The translations under genes were made by a program, and so were the position numbers. The notes beneath the pieces are model-generated. The model was not told where the DNA came from. It ran no database searches and saw only the letters and a program-made list of their open reading frames with translations. Positions 1 through 8,464 of a stretch of DNA of 64,000 nucleotides are shown here, piece by piece (the stretch's first letter is position 1; every line of letters begins with the position of its first letter). Where the stretch lies: the NCBI RefSeq assembly GCF_030373225.1, contig NZ_JAUCZG010000014.1, positions 1 through 64,000 on the forward strand, read 5' to 3'. Source of the stretch: Hydrogenophaga sp. (GTDB lineage: Bacteria > Pseudomonadota > Gammaproteobacteria > Burkholderiales > Burkholderiaceae_C).

Positions 1-51
1 CTCAGACTCAATCCGGGTGAACACCCGATACAACCTATTGAAGCTTCACAC

Positions 52-786
52 CTAGGCTTCATCAAGGGTGCCGCAACGCAAGGACGCCAGATCGAGCACC
101 CGCAAACCACCGTACTCGACCCGGATCCAGCCCCTGGCCGCCAGCGTGGTCAGGGCCTCGTTGGTGCGCTGGCGCGACAGGCCCACCAGGTAGGCAAGTT
201 CCTGCTGCGTGATGCGCAGCACGTCGCCCACGTTGGGCGAGAGCAGCGGGTGGAACAGCGATGCGAGGTTGCGTGCCACGCGAAGGTCCGGGCTGTTCAG
301 ACGGTCGATCTCGCGCGCGGCGATGAACTGGCCCAGGCGCTCGTTGAGCTGGTGCATCACGAAGCGGTTGAAGCCGAGCGAGTGATCGAGCAGCCAGTCA
401 AAGGTCTTCACCGGCAGGCCTGCCACGCAGCTCTTGCGCAGCGCCTGGATGTTGTAGCGGTACTGCTCGTGCTTGAGCAGGGTGCCCTCGCCAAACCAGC
501 CACCGGGCGCCACCCCGGTGAAGGTGACCACCGGTCCCTGCGACTCGTCGTTGCCCATCTTGAGCAGGCCTTCCACCAGACCGAACCAGTAGGTCACCGG
601 TCGGCCAAAGCGGCAGATGTAGTCCCCCGCGTCGGCCTCGCCCACCACCAGCGCGTCCACCGCGCGCGCGCGCTCCACCGGCGTCAGGCGTTCCAGCCAG
701 GGAATTTCGGCCAGCTCTGCAGCCGTTGGCGCGCGGGCACGGTCGCGCAGGCCGCTGCCCGATCGGTGGGGTGTGAAGGGGTTCAT
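52..786 (-). CDS. Crp/Fnr family transcriptional regulator
   Basis: A 244-residue activator/repressor of the Crp/Fnr family. An N-terminal cNMP-binding-type beta roll (about residues 30-130) leads into a long dimer helix and a C-terminal winged helix-turn-helix with recognition helix SRQRTNEAL (CRP has SRETVGRIL). There is no N-terminal cysteine cluster, so it is not an Fe-S Fnr; the effector is unknown. The ATG at 786 is chosen because translation upstream of it is low-complexity and would run into the divergent promoter region. It is transcribed away from the acyl-CoA synthetase/liv operon and is the obvious candidate regulator of it. Family assignment is firm; ligand and target are inference. 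Confidence 0.88.
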   Translation of the reverse strand: MNPFTPHRSGSGLRDRARAPTAAELAEIPWLERLTPVERARAVDALVVGEADAGDYICRFGRPVTYWFGLVEGLLKMGNDESQGPVVTFTGVAPGGWFGEGTLLKHEQYRYNIQALRKSCVAGLPVKTFDWLLDHSLGFNRFVMHQLNERLGQFIAAREIDRLNSPDLRVARNLASLFHPLLSPNVGDVLRITQQELAYLVGLSRQRTNEALTTLAARGWIRVEYGGLRVLDLASLRCGTLDEA

Positions 787-844
787 GGGAGGCGTGGCCA
801 GGCCTTGGGTCGTAGGGGAAAGTCCTAGGAGGGATGACCCGCAA

Positions 845-862
845 TTGTCGTCGTACCGACAA
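845..862. promoter_or_regulatory. Inverted repeat TTGTCG-N6-CGACAA, candidate Crp/Fnr operator
   Basis: A perfect 6+6 bp dyad with a 6 bp spacer lies in the divergent gap between the Crp/Fnr gene and the acyl-CoA synthetase gene. Spacing and symmetry match Crp/Fnr-family sites, and the TGTCG/CGACA arms resemble sites bound by CooA-type members. That it is bound by the adjacent regulator is inference. Confidence 0.5.
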
Positions 863-959
863 CATGACGTCAAACGAAGTCATACGATCGCTTTCATCGA
901 AGGGTGTCCTGTGACGGACATCCGGATGCCGGCGCCACCGACCGGCCCAGGAGACACAC

Positions 960-2906
960 ATGCAAACAACGTTCCCCCGGCTGCTGCTGGACCACGCCCA
1001 GCGCCGCCCCGACGCGCCGGCGATGCGCGAGAAGGAATACGGCATCTGGCAGACCACCCGCTGGAGCGACATGGCGCGACTGGTCGAAGCCCTGGCCTGC
1101 GGCTTGCACCAGGCCGGCCTCAAGCGTGGCGAACACATGGTGGTGATCGGCGCCAACCGGCCACGGCTCTACGCCACCATGCTGGCGGCCCAGTCGCTGG
1201 GCGCCATCCCGATCCCGCTCTACCAGGACGCGGTGGGCGGCGAATGCATCTTCCCGATCAACAACGCGGAGGTGCGTTTTTGTGTGGTGGAAGACCAGGA
1301 ACAGGTCGACAAGATGCTCGAGATCCGCGAGCAGTGCCCCCAGCTCTCGAACATCTACTACGACGATCCGCGCGGCCTGCGCAACTACGACCAACCCGGG
1401 TTGGGCGGTGTGGAAGAACTGGTGGCCGCCGGCCAGGCACACGCCAAGGTCCACCCGCAGCTGTTTCAGGACCAGGTCGCGGCCTGCCAGCCCGACGACG
1501 TGGCCGCCATGTTCTTCACCAGCGGCACCACCGGCAACCCCAAGGGCGTCGTGCACACGCACAACACGCTGATCAACCGCGCCGACGTGGGCGCCCGTTT
1601 CGACAAGCTCACACCCGCCGACGAGGTGCTGGCCTACATGCCGCCGGCCTGGATCGGGCAGAACATCTTTTCCTATGCGCAGTGGCTGGTGGCCGGCTAC
1701 GTGGTGAACTGCCCCGAATCGGGCGCCACGGTGACCATCGACCTGAAGGAGGTCGGCCCGACCTACTACTTCGCGCCACCGCGCGTGTTTGAAGGCCTGC
1801 TCACCAGCGTGATGATCCGCATGGAAGACGCCGGTGCGATCAAGCGCGGCATGTTCCATTACTTCATGGACGTGGCGCGCCGCGTCGGTCCCACCCGCAT
1901 GGACGGCAAGTCCATCGGTCTGGTGGACGCCATCAAATACCGACTGGGCGACTGGCTGGTCTACGGCCCGCTGCGCAACAACCTCGGCATGAGCCGCGTG
2001 CGCGTGGCCTACACCGCCGGCGAGGCCATCGGCCCCGACCTCTTCAGCTTCTACCGCTCCATCGGCATCAACCTGAAACAGCTCTACGGCTCCACCGAAA
2101 CCGCCGTGTTCGTCTGCCTGCAGCCCGACCACGAAGCGCGCGCCGACACCGTGGGCGTGCCTTGCGAGGGGGTCGAGATCAAGCTCAGCGAGAGCGGCGA
2201 GATCCTGGTGAAGTCGCCCGGCCTGCTCAAGGGCTACTACAAGAACCCGACGGCGACGGCCGAGGTGCTCACCGCCGACGGCTGGTACCACACCAGCGAC
2301 GCCGGCTTCATCGACGCCTCGGGCCACCTCAAGATCATCGACCGGGTGAAGGACGTGGGCCGCATCCAGGGCGGCGAACACGACGGTGCCATGTTCGCGC
2401 CCAAGTACGTGGAGAACAAGCTGAAGTTCTTCAGCTACATCAAGGAAGCGGTGGCCCTGGGCGACAAGCGCGACCGGGTCTGCGTGATGCTCAACATCGA
2501 CTTCGAGGCCGTGGGCAACTGGGCCGAGCGGCGCAACCTCTCCTACGCCGGCTACACCGACCTGGCGCAGAAGCCCGAGGTGTACGAACTCATCCGCGAT
2601 TGCGTGGAAAAGGTCAACGCCGACCTGTCGCGCGACGAGTTGCTCGCCGGCAGCCAGATCAGCCGTTTCCTGGTGCTGCACAAGGAGCTCGACGCCGACG
2701 ACGGTGAGCTCACCCGCACGAACAAGGTGCGCCGCGGTTTCATCAGCGAGCGTTATGCCGCGCTGGTGGATGCCCTCTACAGCGGCAAGACCGAGCAGTA
2801 CATCGAAACCCAGGTGAAGTTCGAGGACGGGCGCAGCGGCTCGGTCAGCGCCACGCTCAAGCTCGGTGACGCCAAGACCTTTGCCCCGGTGAAAGCCGCA
2901 GCCTGA
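960..2906 (+). CDS. AMP-dependent acyl-CoA synthetase (long-chain type)
   Basis: A 648-residue member of the ANL adenylate-forming superfamily that activates a carboxylic acid to its acyl-CoA through an acyl-AMP. The sequence shows the phosphate loop FFTSGTTGNPKGVVHTH (about residues 185-201), the A5 motif YGSTETA and the A7 motif GWYHTSDAG. The C-terminal lid begins near DRVKDVGRIQGG. The ATG at 960 follows AGGAG. It is the first gene of an operon with livGHMKF and a PaaK-like gene, so the substrate is probably what that importer brings in. Length and C-terminal sequence fit the long-chain/FadD15-like group found in such clusters. The real substrate (aromatic or aliphatic acid) cannot be read from sequence. 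Confidence 0.88.
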   Translation: MQTTFPRLLLDHAQRRPDAPAMREKEYGIWQTTRWSDMARLVEALACGLHQAGLKRGEHMVVIGANRPRLYATMLAAQSLGAIPIPLYQDAVGGECIFPINNAEVRFCVVEDQEQVDKMLEIREQCPQLSNIYYDDPRGLRNYDQPGLGGVEELVAAGQAHAKVHPQLFQDQVAACQPDDVAAMFFTSGTTGNPKGVVHTHNTLINRADVGARFDKLTPADEVLAYMPPAWIGQNIFSYAQWLVAGYVVNCPESGATVTIDLKEVGPTYYFAPPRVFEGLLTSVMIRMEDAGAIKRGMFHYFMDVARRVGPTRMDGKSIGLVDAIKYRLGDWLVYGPLRNNLGMSRVRVAYTAGEAIGPDLFSFYRSIGINLKQLYGSTETAVFVCLQPDHEARADTVGVPCEGVEIKLSESGEILVKSPGLLKGYYKNPTATAEVLTADGWYHTSDAGFIDASGHLKIIDRVKDVGRIQGGEHDGAMFAPKYVENKLKFFSYIKEAVALGDKRDRVCVMLNIDFEAVGNWAERRNLSYAGYTDLAQKPEVYELIRDCVEKVNADLSRDELLAGSQISRFLVLHKELDADDGELTRTNKVRRGFISERYAALVDALYSGKTEQYIETQVKFEDGRSGSVSATLKLGDAKTFAPVKAAA

Positions 2907-2916
2907 AGACCATCCC

Positions 2917-3711
2917 ATGAGCAAAAAAATCGGCGACGTCATCCTCGACGTGCACAACATCAGCCTTCGCTTCGGTGGCGTCAAGGCGCTCACCGACATC
3001 AGCTTCAACGTGCGCGAGCACGAGGTGCGCGCCATCATCGGGCCCAACGGCGCCGGCAAGAGCTCGATGCTCAACTGCATCAACGGCGTGTACCAGCCGC
3101 AAGAAGGCTCGATCAGCTTCCGGGGCCAGACCTTCAAGCACATGAACAGTCGCCAGGTGGCCGAGATGGGCATCGCGCGCACCTTCCAGAACCTCGCGCT
3201 CTTCAAGGGCATGAGCGTGATCGACAACATCATGACCGGGCGCAACCTGCGCATCAAAAGCAACATCTTCGCGCAGGCGTTCCGCAACCCTTTCGGCATC
3301 GGTGGGGCGCAGAAGGAAGAAGAGGCCAACCGCGAATTCGTCGAACACATCATCGACTTCCTGGAGATCCAGGCCTTTCGCAAGACCCCCGTGGGCACCC
3401 TGCCCTACGGTCTGCAAAAGCGCGTCGACCTCGGCCGCGCGCTGGCGATGGAGCCCCAGGTGTTGCTGCTGGACGAACCCATGGCCGGCATGAACCTCGA
3501 GGAGAAGCAGGACATGAGCCGCTTCATCCTGGATGTGAACGACGAGTTCGGCACCACCATCGTGCTGATCGAGCACGACATGGGCGTGGTGATGGACATC
3601 TCCGACCGCGTGGTGGTGCTCGACTACGGCAAGAAGATCGGCGACGGCACGCCCGAAGAAGTCCGCAACAACGAGGAGGTGATCAGCGCCTACCTCGGCA
3701 CCTCCCATTGA
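2917..3711 (+). CDS. livG: Branched-chain amino acid-type ABC transporter ATP-binding protein (LivG)
   Basis: A 264-residue cytoplasmic ATPase of the hydrophobic amino acid transporter class. It has Walker A GPNGAGKSS near residue 47, a signature region LPYGLQKRVDLGRAL that lacks a textbook LSGGQ as is common in LivG, Walker B VLLLDEPMAGM, and switch His in LIEHDMGVVMD. The start lies 10 bp after the acyl-CoA synthetase stop. It pairs with LivF at 7546 and the permeases LivH and LivM. These clusters in Burkholderiales often import carboxylates or aromatic acids rather than amino acids; the substrate here is unknown. Confidence 0.93.
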   Translation: MSKKIGDVILDVHNISLRFGGVKALTDISFNVREHEVRAIIGPNGAGKSSMLNCINGVYQPQEGSISFRGQTFKHMNSRQVAEMGIARTFQNLALFKGMSVIDNIMTGRNLRIKSNIFAQAFRNPFGIGGAQKEEEANREFVEHIIDFLEIQAFRKTPVGTLPYGLQKRVDLGRALAMEPQVLLLDEPMAGMNLEEKQDMSRFILDVNDEFGTTIVLIEHDMGVVMDISDRVVVLDYGKKIGDGTPEEVRNNEEVISAYLGTSH

Positions 3712-3763
3712 TGGACCTGACAACCATGCAGCAGAACACCACAAACCATTGCATGAAGAAGCC

Positions 3764-3862
3764 TCGCCCAGGGATGTCGTGGAACCGGCTTTGCCGGGCC
3801 ACAGACATCGCCCCCTGGAGGGGGGATGCGGCTACACGCAGTGAGCAAGCAACGGGGGGGAG
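3764..3862 (-). repeat. GC-rich dyad repeat, intergenic copy (livG-livH), minus orientation
   Basis: A copy of the repeat family seen throughout the window. It carries the hairpin CCGGCTTTGCCGG and a CCCCCTGGAGGGGGG hairpin, in the orientation opposite to the livK-livF and livF-paaK copies. It fills almost the whole gap between livG and livH. Confidence 0.75.
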
Positions 3863-3869
3863 ATAAGTC

Positions 3870-4799
3870 ATGGCATTTTTCCTTGAAGCTCTTCTCGGCG
3901 GCCTGATGGCCGGCATGCTCTATTCGCTGGTGGCGCTGGGCTTCGTGCTCATCTACAAGGCCTCGGGCGTCTTCAACTTCGCGCAGGGCGCCATGGTGCT
4001 GTTCGCCGCGCTCGCCATGGCCCGCTTCTCCGGCTGGATCCCCGGCTGGCTGGGCATCGAAGACAAGTTCCTGGGCAACCTGATCGCTTTCGTGATGGCC
4101 GGCGCCCTCATGTTCGTGCTGGCCTGGCTGATCGAGCGCCTGGTGTTGCGCCACCTGGTCAACCAGGAAGGTGTGACCTTGCTCATGGCCACGCTGGGCA
4201 TCACCTACTTCCTCGATGGCCTGGGCCAGACCATCTTCGGCTCCGACATCTACCAGATCGATGTCGGCATGCCCAAGGACCCGATCTTCCTGTTCGAGGG
4301 GGTGTTCGAAGGTGGCGTGCTGGTCAACCTCGAAGACGTCTATGCCGCCTGCGTGGCCGCGTTGCTGGTGATGGTGCTGTCGCTGTTCTTCCAGAAGACA
4401 TCCACCGGGCGCGCCCTGCGCGCCGTGGCCGACGACCACCAGGCCGCACAGAGCATCGGCATTCCGCTCAACCGCATCTGGGTCATCGTCTGGTTCGTGG
4501 CCGGCATCACCGCGCTGGTGGCCGGCATCATCTGGGGCTCCAAGCTCGGCGTGCAGTTCTCGCTGACCACCGTGGCCCTGCGCGCCCTGCCCGTGATCAT
4601 CCTGGGCGGCCTCACCTCGGTGCCCGGCGCCATCATCGGCGGCCTGATCATCGGCGTGGGCGAGAAGCTCTCCGAGGTTTACCTCGGCCCCTATGTGGGC
4701 GGGGGCATCGAGATCTGGTTTGCGTATGTGCTGGCCCTTGTGTTCCTGCTCTTCCGGCCTCAGGGCTTGTTCGGCGAAAAGATCATCGACCGCGTCTGA
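3870..4799 (+). CDS. livH: Branched-chain-type ABC transporter permease (LivH)
   Basis: A 309-residue inner-membrane permease with about eight hydrophobic helices. It has the family start EALLGGLMAGMLYSLVALG, the ASGVFNFAQGAM loop, and the LRALPVIILGGLTSVPGAIIG segment near the C-terminus that contacts the ATPases. The ATG follows GGGGGGAGATAAGTC, in which GGAG is a usable ribosome binding site just downstream of the repeat. It forms the channel heterodimer with LivM. Confidence 0.93.
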   Translation: MAFFLEALLGGLMAGMLYSLVALGFVLIYKASGVFNFAQGAMVLFAALAMARFSGWIPGWLGIEDKFLGNLIAFVMAGALMFVLAWLIERLVLRHLVNQEGVTLLMATLGITYFLDGLGQTIFGSDIYQIDVGMPKDPIFLFEGVFEGGVLVNLEDVYAACVAALLVMVLSLFFQKTSTGRALRAVADDHQAAQSIGIPLNRIWVIVWFVAGITALVAGIIWGSKLGVQFSLTTVALRALPVIILGGLTSVPGAIIGGLIIGVGEKLSEVYLGPYVGGGIEIWFAYVLALVFLLFRPQGLFGEKIIDRV

Positions 4800-4835
4800 C
4801 CCCACCACAAGAACAACACAGAAAGGGCACGCACC

Positions 4836-5912
4836 ATGTTCTACCGAGAAAACGGTCAATTCAAGACCTCCTACCGCACCGACCAGCAGATCTTCCCGAT
4901 CGCGCAGGACCGCTGGGTCATCCTCGCCTTCATCGCGTTTGCCTTCATCGGCGTGCCGCTGCTGGTTGACGAATACATGTTCCGCGCCATCCTGATCCCC
5001 TTCCTGATCCTGGCGCTGGCTGCGCTGGGCGTGAACATCCTGGTGGGCTACTGCGGACAGATCAGCCTGGGCTCGGGCGCCTTCATGGCGGTCGGCGCCT
5101 ACATGGCCTACAACACCTATGTGCGCATCGACGGCATGCCGCTGATCATCGCCCTGCTCTCGGGCGGCTTCTTCGCCACTTTGGTGGGCATGTTCTTCGG
5201 CATTCCCAGCCTGCGCGTCAAGGGGCTGTACCTGGCGGTGGCCACGCTGGCCGCCCAGTTCTTCTGCGACTGGGCGTTCCTGCGCATCGGCTGGTTCACC
5301 AACAACACCGCTTCGGGTTCGGTCTCGGTGTCCAACCTCAGCGTGCTGGGCTGGACCATCAACACCCCGGCCGAAAAGTACCTCTTCTGCCTGGGCTTTC
5401 TGGTGGTCTTTGCCCTGCTGGCCAAGAACCTCGTGCGATCGGGGATCGGCCGCGAGTGGATGGCCATTCGCGACATGGACGTGGCCGCTGCGGTCATCGG
5501 CATCCGCCCCATGTACGCCAAGCTCAGCGCCTTTGCGGTCAGCAGCTTCATCATCGGCGTGGCCGGTGGCCTGTGGGGCTTCGTGCACCTGGGCTCGTGG
5601 GAGCCGGCGGCCTTCTCCATCGACCGCAGCTTTCAGTTGCTGTTCATGGTGATCATCGGGGGCATGGGCTCGATCATGGGGAGTTTCTTCGGTGCCGCGT
5701 TCATCGTCGTGCTGCCCATCTTCCTCAACCAGTTCCTGCCCGCCGTGGGCGCGCTGGTCGGCGTGGAGATCTCCACCGCGGCCATCTCCCACACCGAGTT
5801 CATGATTTTCGGCGCGCTCATCGTCTGGTTCCTCATCGTCGAGCCGCACGGCCTGGCCAAGCTGTGGAGCATCGCCAAACAGAAGTTGCGGCTCTGGCCC
5901 TTTCCGCACTGA
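4836..5912 (+). CDS. livM: Branched-chain-type ABC transporter permease (LivM)
   Basis: A 358-residue inner-membrane permease. It has a soluble N-terminal stretch of about 25 residues and then roughly ten hydrophobic segments. Family landmarks are LVGYCGQISLGSGAFMAVGAY (first half), the GLYLAVATLAAQ stretch and FMVIIGGMGSIMGSFFGA near the C-terminus. The start follows GAAAGG. It lies 36 bp after livH and belongs to the same operon, partnering LivH. Confidence 0.93.
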   Translation: MFYRENGQFKTSYRTDQQIFPIAQDRWVILAFIAFAFIGVPLLVDEYMFRAILIPFLILALAALGVNILVGYCGQISLGSGAFMAVGAYMAYNTYVRIDGMPLIIALLSGGFFATLVGMFFGIPSLRVKGLYLAVATLAAQFFCDWAFLRIGWFTNNTASGSVSVSNLSVLGWTINTPAEKYLFCLGFLVVFALLAKNLVRSGIGREWMAIRDMDVAAAVIGIRPMYAKLSAFAVSSFIIGVAGGLWGFVHLGSWEPAAFSIDRSFQLLFMVIIGGMGSIMGSFFGAAFIVVLPIFLNQFLPAVGALVGVEISTAAISHTEFMIFGALIVWFLIVEPHGLAKLWSIAKQKLRLWPFPH

Positions 5913-5999
5913 GTCCGGAACGGCGCTGGCCGTCCGGCATCCAAGGGTCATCGTGAGTGTTGTGTTGGTCTGTGTTTGATTTTTACTAGGAGACAAGAG

Positions 6000-7337
6000 A
6001 TGAAACTGCGAAATCTGGTTCTGTCCGCGTCCATCGCATGCGCGGGTGTGTCCGCTGCGCTGGTGGCACCGAGCGCCATGGCGCAAGCCAAGGAACAATT
6101 CTTCCCCTCGCTCGTGTACCGCACAGGCGCCTATGCGCCCAATGGCGTGCCCTTTGCGAACGGCTATGCCGACTACCTCAAGCTCACCAATGCGCGCGGC
6201 GGCATCAACGGCGTGCAGGTGTCCTTTGAAGAATGCGAGACCGGCTACGCAACCGACCGGGGCGTGGAGTGCTATGAGCGCCTGAAGGGCAAGAACGGCG
6301 GCGCCACGGTGTTCCAGCCGCTGTCCACCGGCATCACCTTCGCGCTCACCGAGAAGGCGCCCGTCGACAAGATCCCGCTGATCACCGCCGGTTATGGCCG
6401 CAGCGAATCGGCCGACGGCGGCGTGTTCAAGTGGAACTTCCCGATTGCCGGCACCTACTGGGTGGCGGCCGACGTGCTGATCCAGCACATCGCCAAGAAG
6501 GAAGGCGGCTACGACAAGCTCAAGGGCAAGAAGATCGCGCTGGTCTACCACGACAGCCCGTTCGGCAAGGAACCCATTCCGCTGCTGCAGGAACGCGCGG
6601 CCATGCACGGTTTCCAGCTGAGCCTGCTGCCGGTCACCCACCCGGGCGTGGAGCAGAAAGCCACCTGGTTGCAGATCCGTCGCGACCGCCCCGATTTCGT
6701 CATCAACTGGGGCTGGGGCGTGATGAACTCCACCCTGCTCAAGGAAGCACAGGCCACCGGTTACCCGCGCGAGAAGATCTACGGCGTGTGGTGGGCCGGT
6801 GCCGAGCCTGACGTGAAAGACGTGGGCATGGGCGCCAAGGGCTACAACGCCATCACGATGCAGCACGGCACCGAAAAAGGCGCCGCCGTCGTGAAGGAAA
6901 TCCTGGCCAAGTTGCACGACAAGAACCAGGGCACCGGCCCCAGGGACGAAGTGGGCGAGGTGCTCTACATGCGCGGGCTGATCAGCGCCATGTTCGCCGT
7001 CGAGGGCGTGCGCCAGGCGCAGGAAAAGTACGGCAAGGGCAAGGTTGTGACCGGCGAGCAGGCGCGTTGGGGCTTCGAGAACCTGAACCTGACGCAAGCC
7101 AAGCTCGACGCGCTGGGCTTCAAGGGCGTGATGCGCCCCATCTCCACCAGCTGCCAGGACCACATGGGCGCCGCCTGGGCCCGCATCCACACGTGGAGCG
7201 GCACCAAGTGGGAGTTCAGCAGCGACTGGTACCAGGGTGACGAGCAGATCATCAAGCCCATGGTCAAGGCAGCTGCCGACAAGTACGCCGCCGAGAAGAA
7301 GCTGACGCGTCGCGCACCGTCCGACTGCCAGTCTTGA
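6000..7337 (+). CDS. Branched-chain-type ABC transporter substrate-binding protein (LivK-like)
   Basis: A 445-residue periplasmic receptor (Peripla_BP_6 type). The signal peptide is MKLRNLVLSASIACAGVSAA followed by a cleavage site near PSAMAQA. The ATG at 6000 is preceded by AGGAGACAAGAG; an in-frame TTG at 5976 is rejected because the Shine-Dalgarno sequence lies inside it. It delivers ligand to LivHM. It is longer than amino-acid LivK (about 370 residues) and typical of receptors beside CoA ligases. Ligand unknown. Confidence 0.92.
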   Translation: MKLRNLVLSASIACAGVSAALVAPSAMAQAKEQFFPSLVYRTGAYAPNGVPFANGYADYLKLTNARGGINGVQVSFEECETGYATDRGVECYERLKGKNGGATVFQPLSTGITFALTEKAPVDKIPLITAGYGRSESADGGVFKWNFPIAGTYWVAADVLIQHIAKKEGGYDKLKGKKIALVYHDSPFGKEPIPLLQERAAMHGFQLSLLPVTHPGVEQKATWLQIRRDRPDFVINWGWGVMNSTLLKEAQATGYPREKIYGVWWAGAEPDVKDVGMGAKGYNAITMQHGTEKGAAVVKEILAKLHDKNQGTGPRDEVGEVLYMRGLISAMFAVEGVRQAQEKYGKGKVVTGEQARWGFENLNLTQAKLDALGFKGVMRPISTSCQDHMGAAWARIHTWSGTKWEFSSDWYQGDEQIIKPMVKAAADKYAAEKKLTRRAPSDCQS

Positions 7338-7363
7338 GGTAACACCCCCCGCCGCAAGGCTTG

Positions 7364-7445
7364 ACCCACCCCCGCCGCGCTTCGCGCGACCCCCTCCAGG
7401 GGGCGACACTTGCGGCCCGGCAAAGCCGGTTCCGCGGTGTCCCTT
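7364..7445 (+). repeat. GC-rich dyad repeat, intergenic copy (livK-livF)
   Basis: Three consecutive hairpins, CGCGC/GCGCG, CCCCCTCCAGGGGG and CCGGCAAAGCCGG, followed by the TTCCGCGGTGTC tail shared with copies at 8361 and 10879. It lies between the receptor and livF genes of the operon. Confidence 0.75.
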
Positions 7446-7545
7446 GATGGGTCACCTCGTTCGCGGCGGGTCTCGGCGGCTGACTTCAGCCGCCATCCAC
7501 AAGACCGGCGCGCCGTGTCTTGTGAATGGTTCACGAGGAAACACC

Positions 7546-8358
7546 ATGAGCACCACTCCCAACATCGTTCTCAACGTCAACGGCATCGAGGTCATCTACA
7601 ACCACGTGATCCTGGTGCTCAAGGGCGTCTCGCTCAACGTGCCCGAGGGCAAGATCGCCGCGGTGCTCGGCGGCAACGGCGCCGGCAAGACCACCACGCT
7701 GCGCGCCATCTCCAACCTCCTGAAGGCCGAGCGGGGCGAGGTCACCAAGGGCAGCATCGAGCTGCGCGGCGAACGCATCGAGAACCTCAGCACCTCCGAC
7801 CTGGTGCACCGCGGCGTGGTGCAGGTGATGGAAGGTCGGCACTGCTTCGCCCACCTGACCATCGAGGAAAACCTCATGACCGGCTCCTACACCCGCAAGG
7901 ACAAGGCCGAGATCGCGCGCAACCTGGAGAAGGTCTACAACTACTTTCCGCGCCTGAAGACGCGGCGCACCAGCCAGGCCGCCTACACCTCGGGCGGCGA
8001 GCAGCAGATGTGCGCCATCGGCCGGGCGCTGATGACCAATCCCAGCGTGATGCTGCTCGACGAGCCCTCCATGGGCCTGGCGCCGCAGATCGTCGAAGAG
8101 GTGTTCGAGATCGTGAAAGACCTGAACCAGAAGGAAAAGGTCACCTTCCTGCTGGCCGAGCAGAACACCAACATGGCGCTGAAATATGCCGACTACGGCT
8201 ACATCATGGAGTCGGGCCGCATCGTGATGGATGGCCTGGCCAGCGACCTGCGCAACAACGAGGACGTCAAGGAGTTCTACCTCGGCATGGGCGGCGGGGA
8301 GCGCAAGAGTTTCAAGGACGTGAAAAGCTACAAGCGGAGAAAAAGGTGGCTTGCCTGA
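7546..8358 (+). CDS. livF: Branched-chain-type ABC transporter ATP-binding protein (LivF)
   Basis: A 270-residue ATPase, the second nucleotide-binding subunit of the importer. It has Walker A GGNGAGKTT, the Q-loop region followed by the typical EENLMTGSYTRKD, signature TSGGEQQMCAIGRAL, Walker B VMLLDEPSMGLAP and switch segment LAEQNTNMAL, where LivF proteins characteristically carry Q-N instead of His. The ATG at 7546 has ACGAGGAAACACC in front; upstream in-frame codons run through the repeat and are not used. The C-terminus SYKRRKRWL is typical of liv clusters beside PaaK genes. Confidence 0.92.
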   Translation: MSTTPNIVLNVNGIEVIYNHVILVLKGVSLNVPEGKIAAVLGGNGAGKTTTLRAISNLLKAERGEVTKGSIELRGERIENLSTSDLVHRGVVQVMEGRHCFAHLTIEENLMTGSYTRKDKAEIARNLEKVYNYFPRLKTRRTSQAAYTSGGEQQMCAIGRALMTNPSVMLLDEPSMGLAPQIVEEVFEIVKDLNQKEKVTFLLAEQNTNMALKYADYGYIMESGRIVMDGLASDLRNNEDVKEFYLGMGGGERKSFKDVKSYKRRKRWLA

Positions 8359-8360
8359 CT

Positions 8361-8437
8361 CCCCCCCGCGCCTTCGGCGCGTCACCCCCTCGAGGGGGCA
8401 ACACCTGCGGACCGGCAAAGCCGGATCTGCGGTGTTT
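8361..8437 (+). repeat. GC-rich dyad repeat, intergenic copy (livF-paaK-like)
   Basis: Same family: GCGCCTTCGGCGC, CCCCCTCGAGGGGG and CCGGCAAAGCCGG hairpins. The frame of the next gene is open through the whole repeat back into livF, so no stop codon separates them. Confidence 0.75.
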
Positions 8438-8464
8438 CTCAAACAGACACTTCTCTCAACTGGA

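Noticed and set aside
1-51. CGGGTG-AA-CACCCG palindrome at the window start
   Set aside because: A 6+6 bp dyad beyond the end of the Crp/Fnr gene; could be a small hairpin but has no T-run and the context to the left is missing.
894-3398. An 834-codon minus-strand frame opposite the acyl-CoA synthetase and livG
   Set aside because: Shadow frame; the plus-strand proteins carry all family motifs.
5976-5999. TTG start 8 codons upstream for the LivK-like receptor
   Set aside because: The AGGAG ribosome binding site lies within these codons and the signal peptide begins at the ATG at 6000.
3690-7409. A 1239-codon open frame on the minus strand across livH, livM and livK
   Set aside because: Antisense of three clear transporter genes; no domain, His/Gly/Ala-rich shadow composition.
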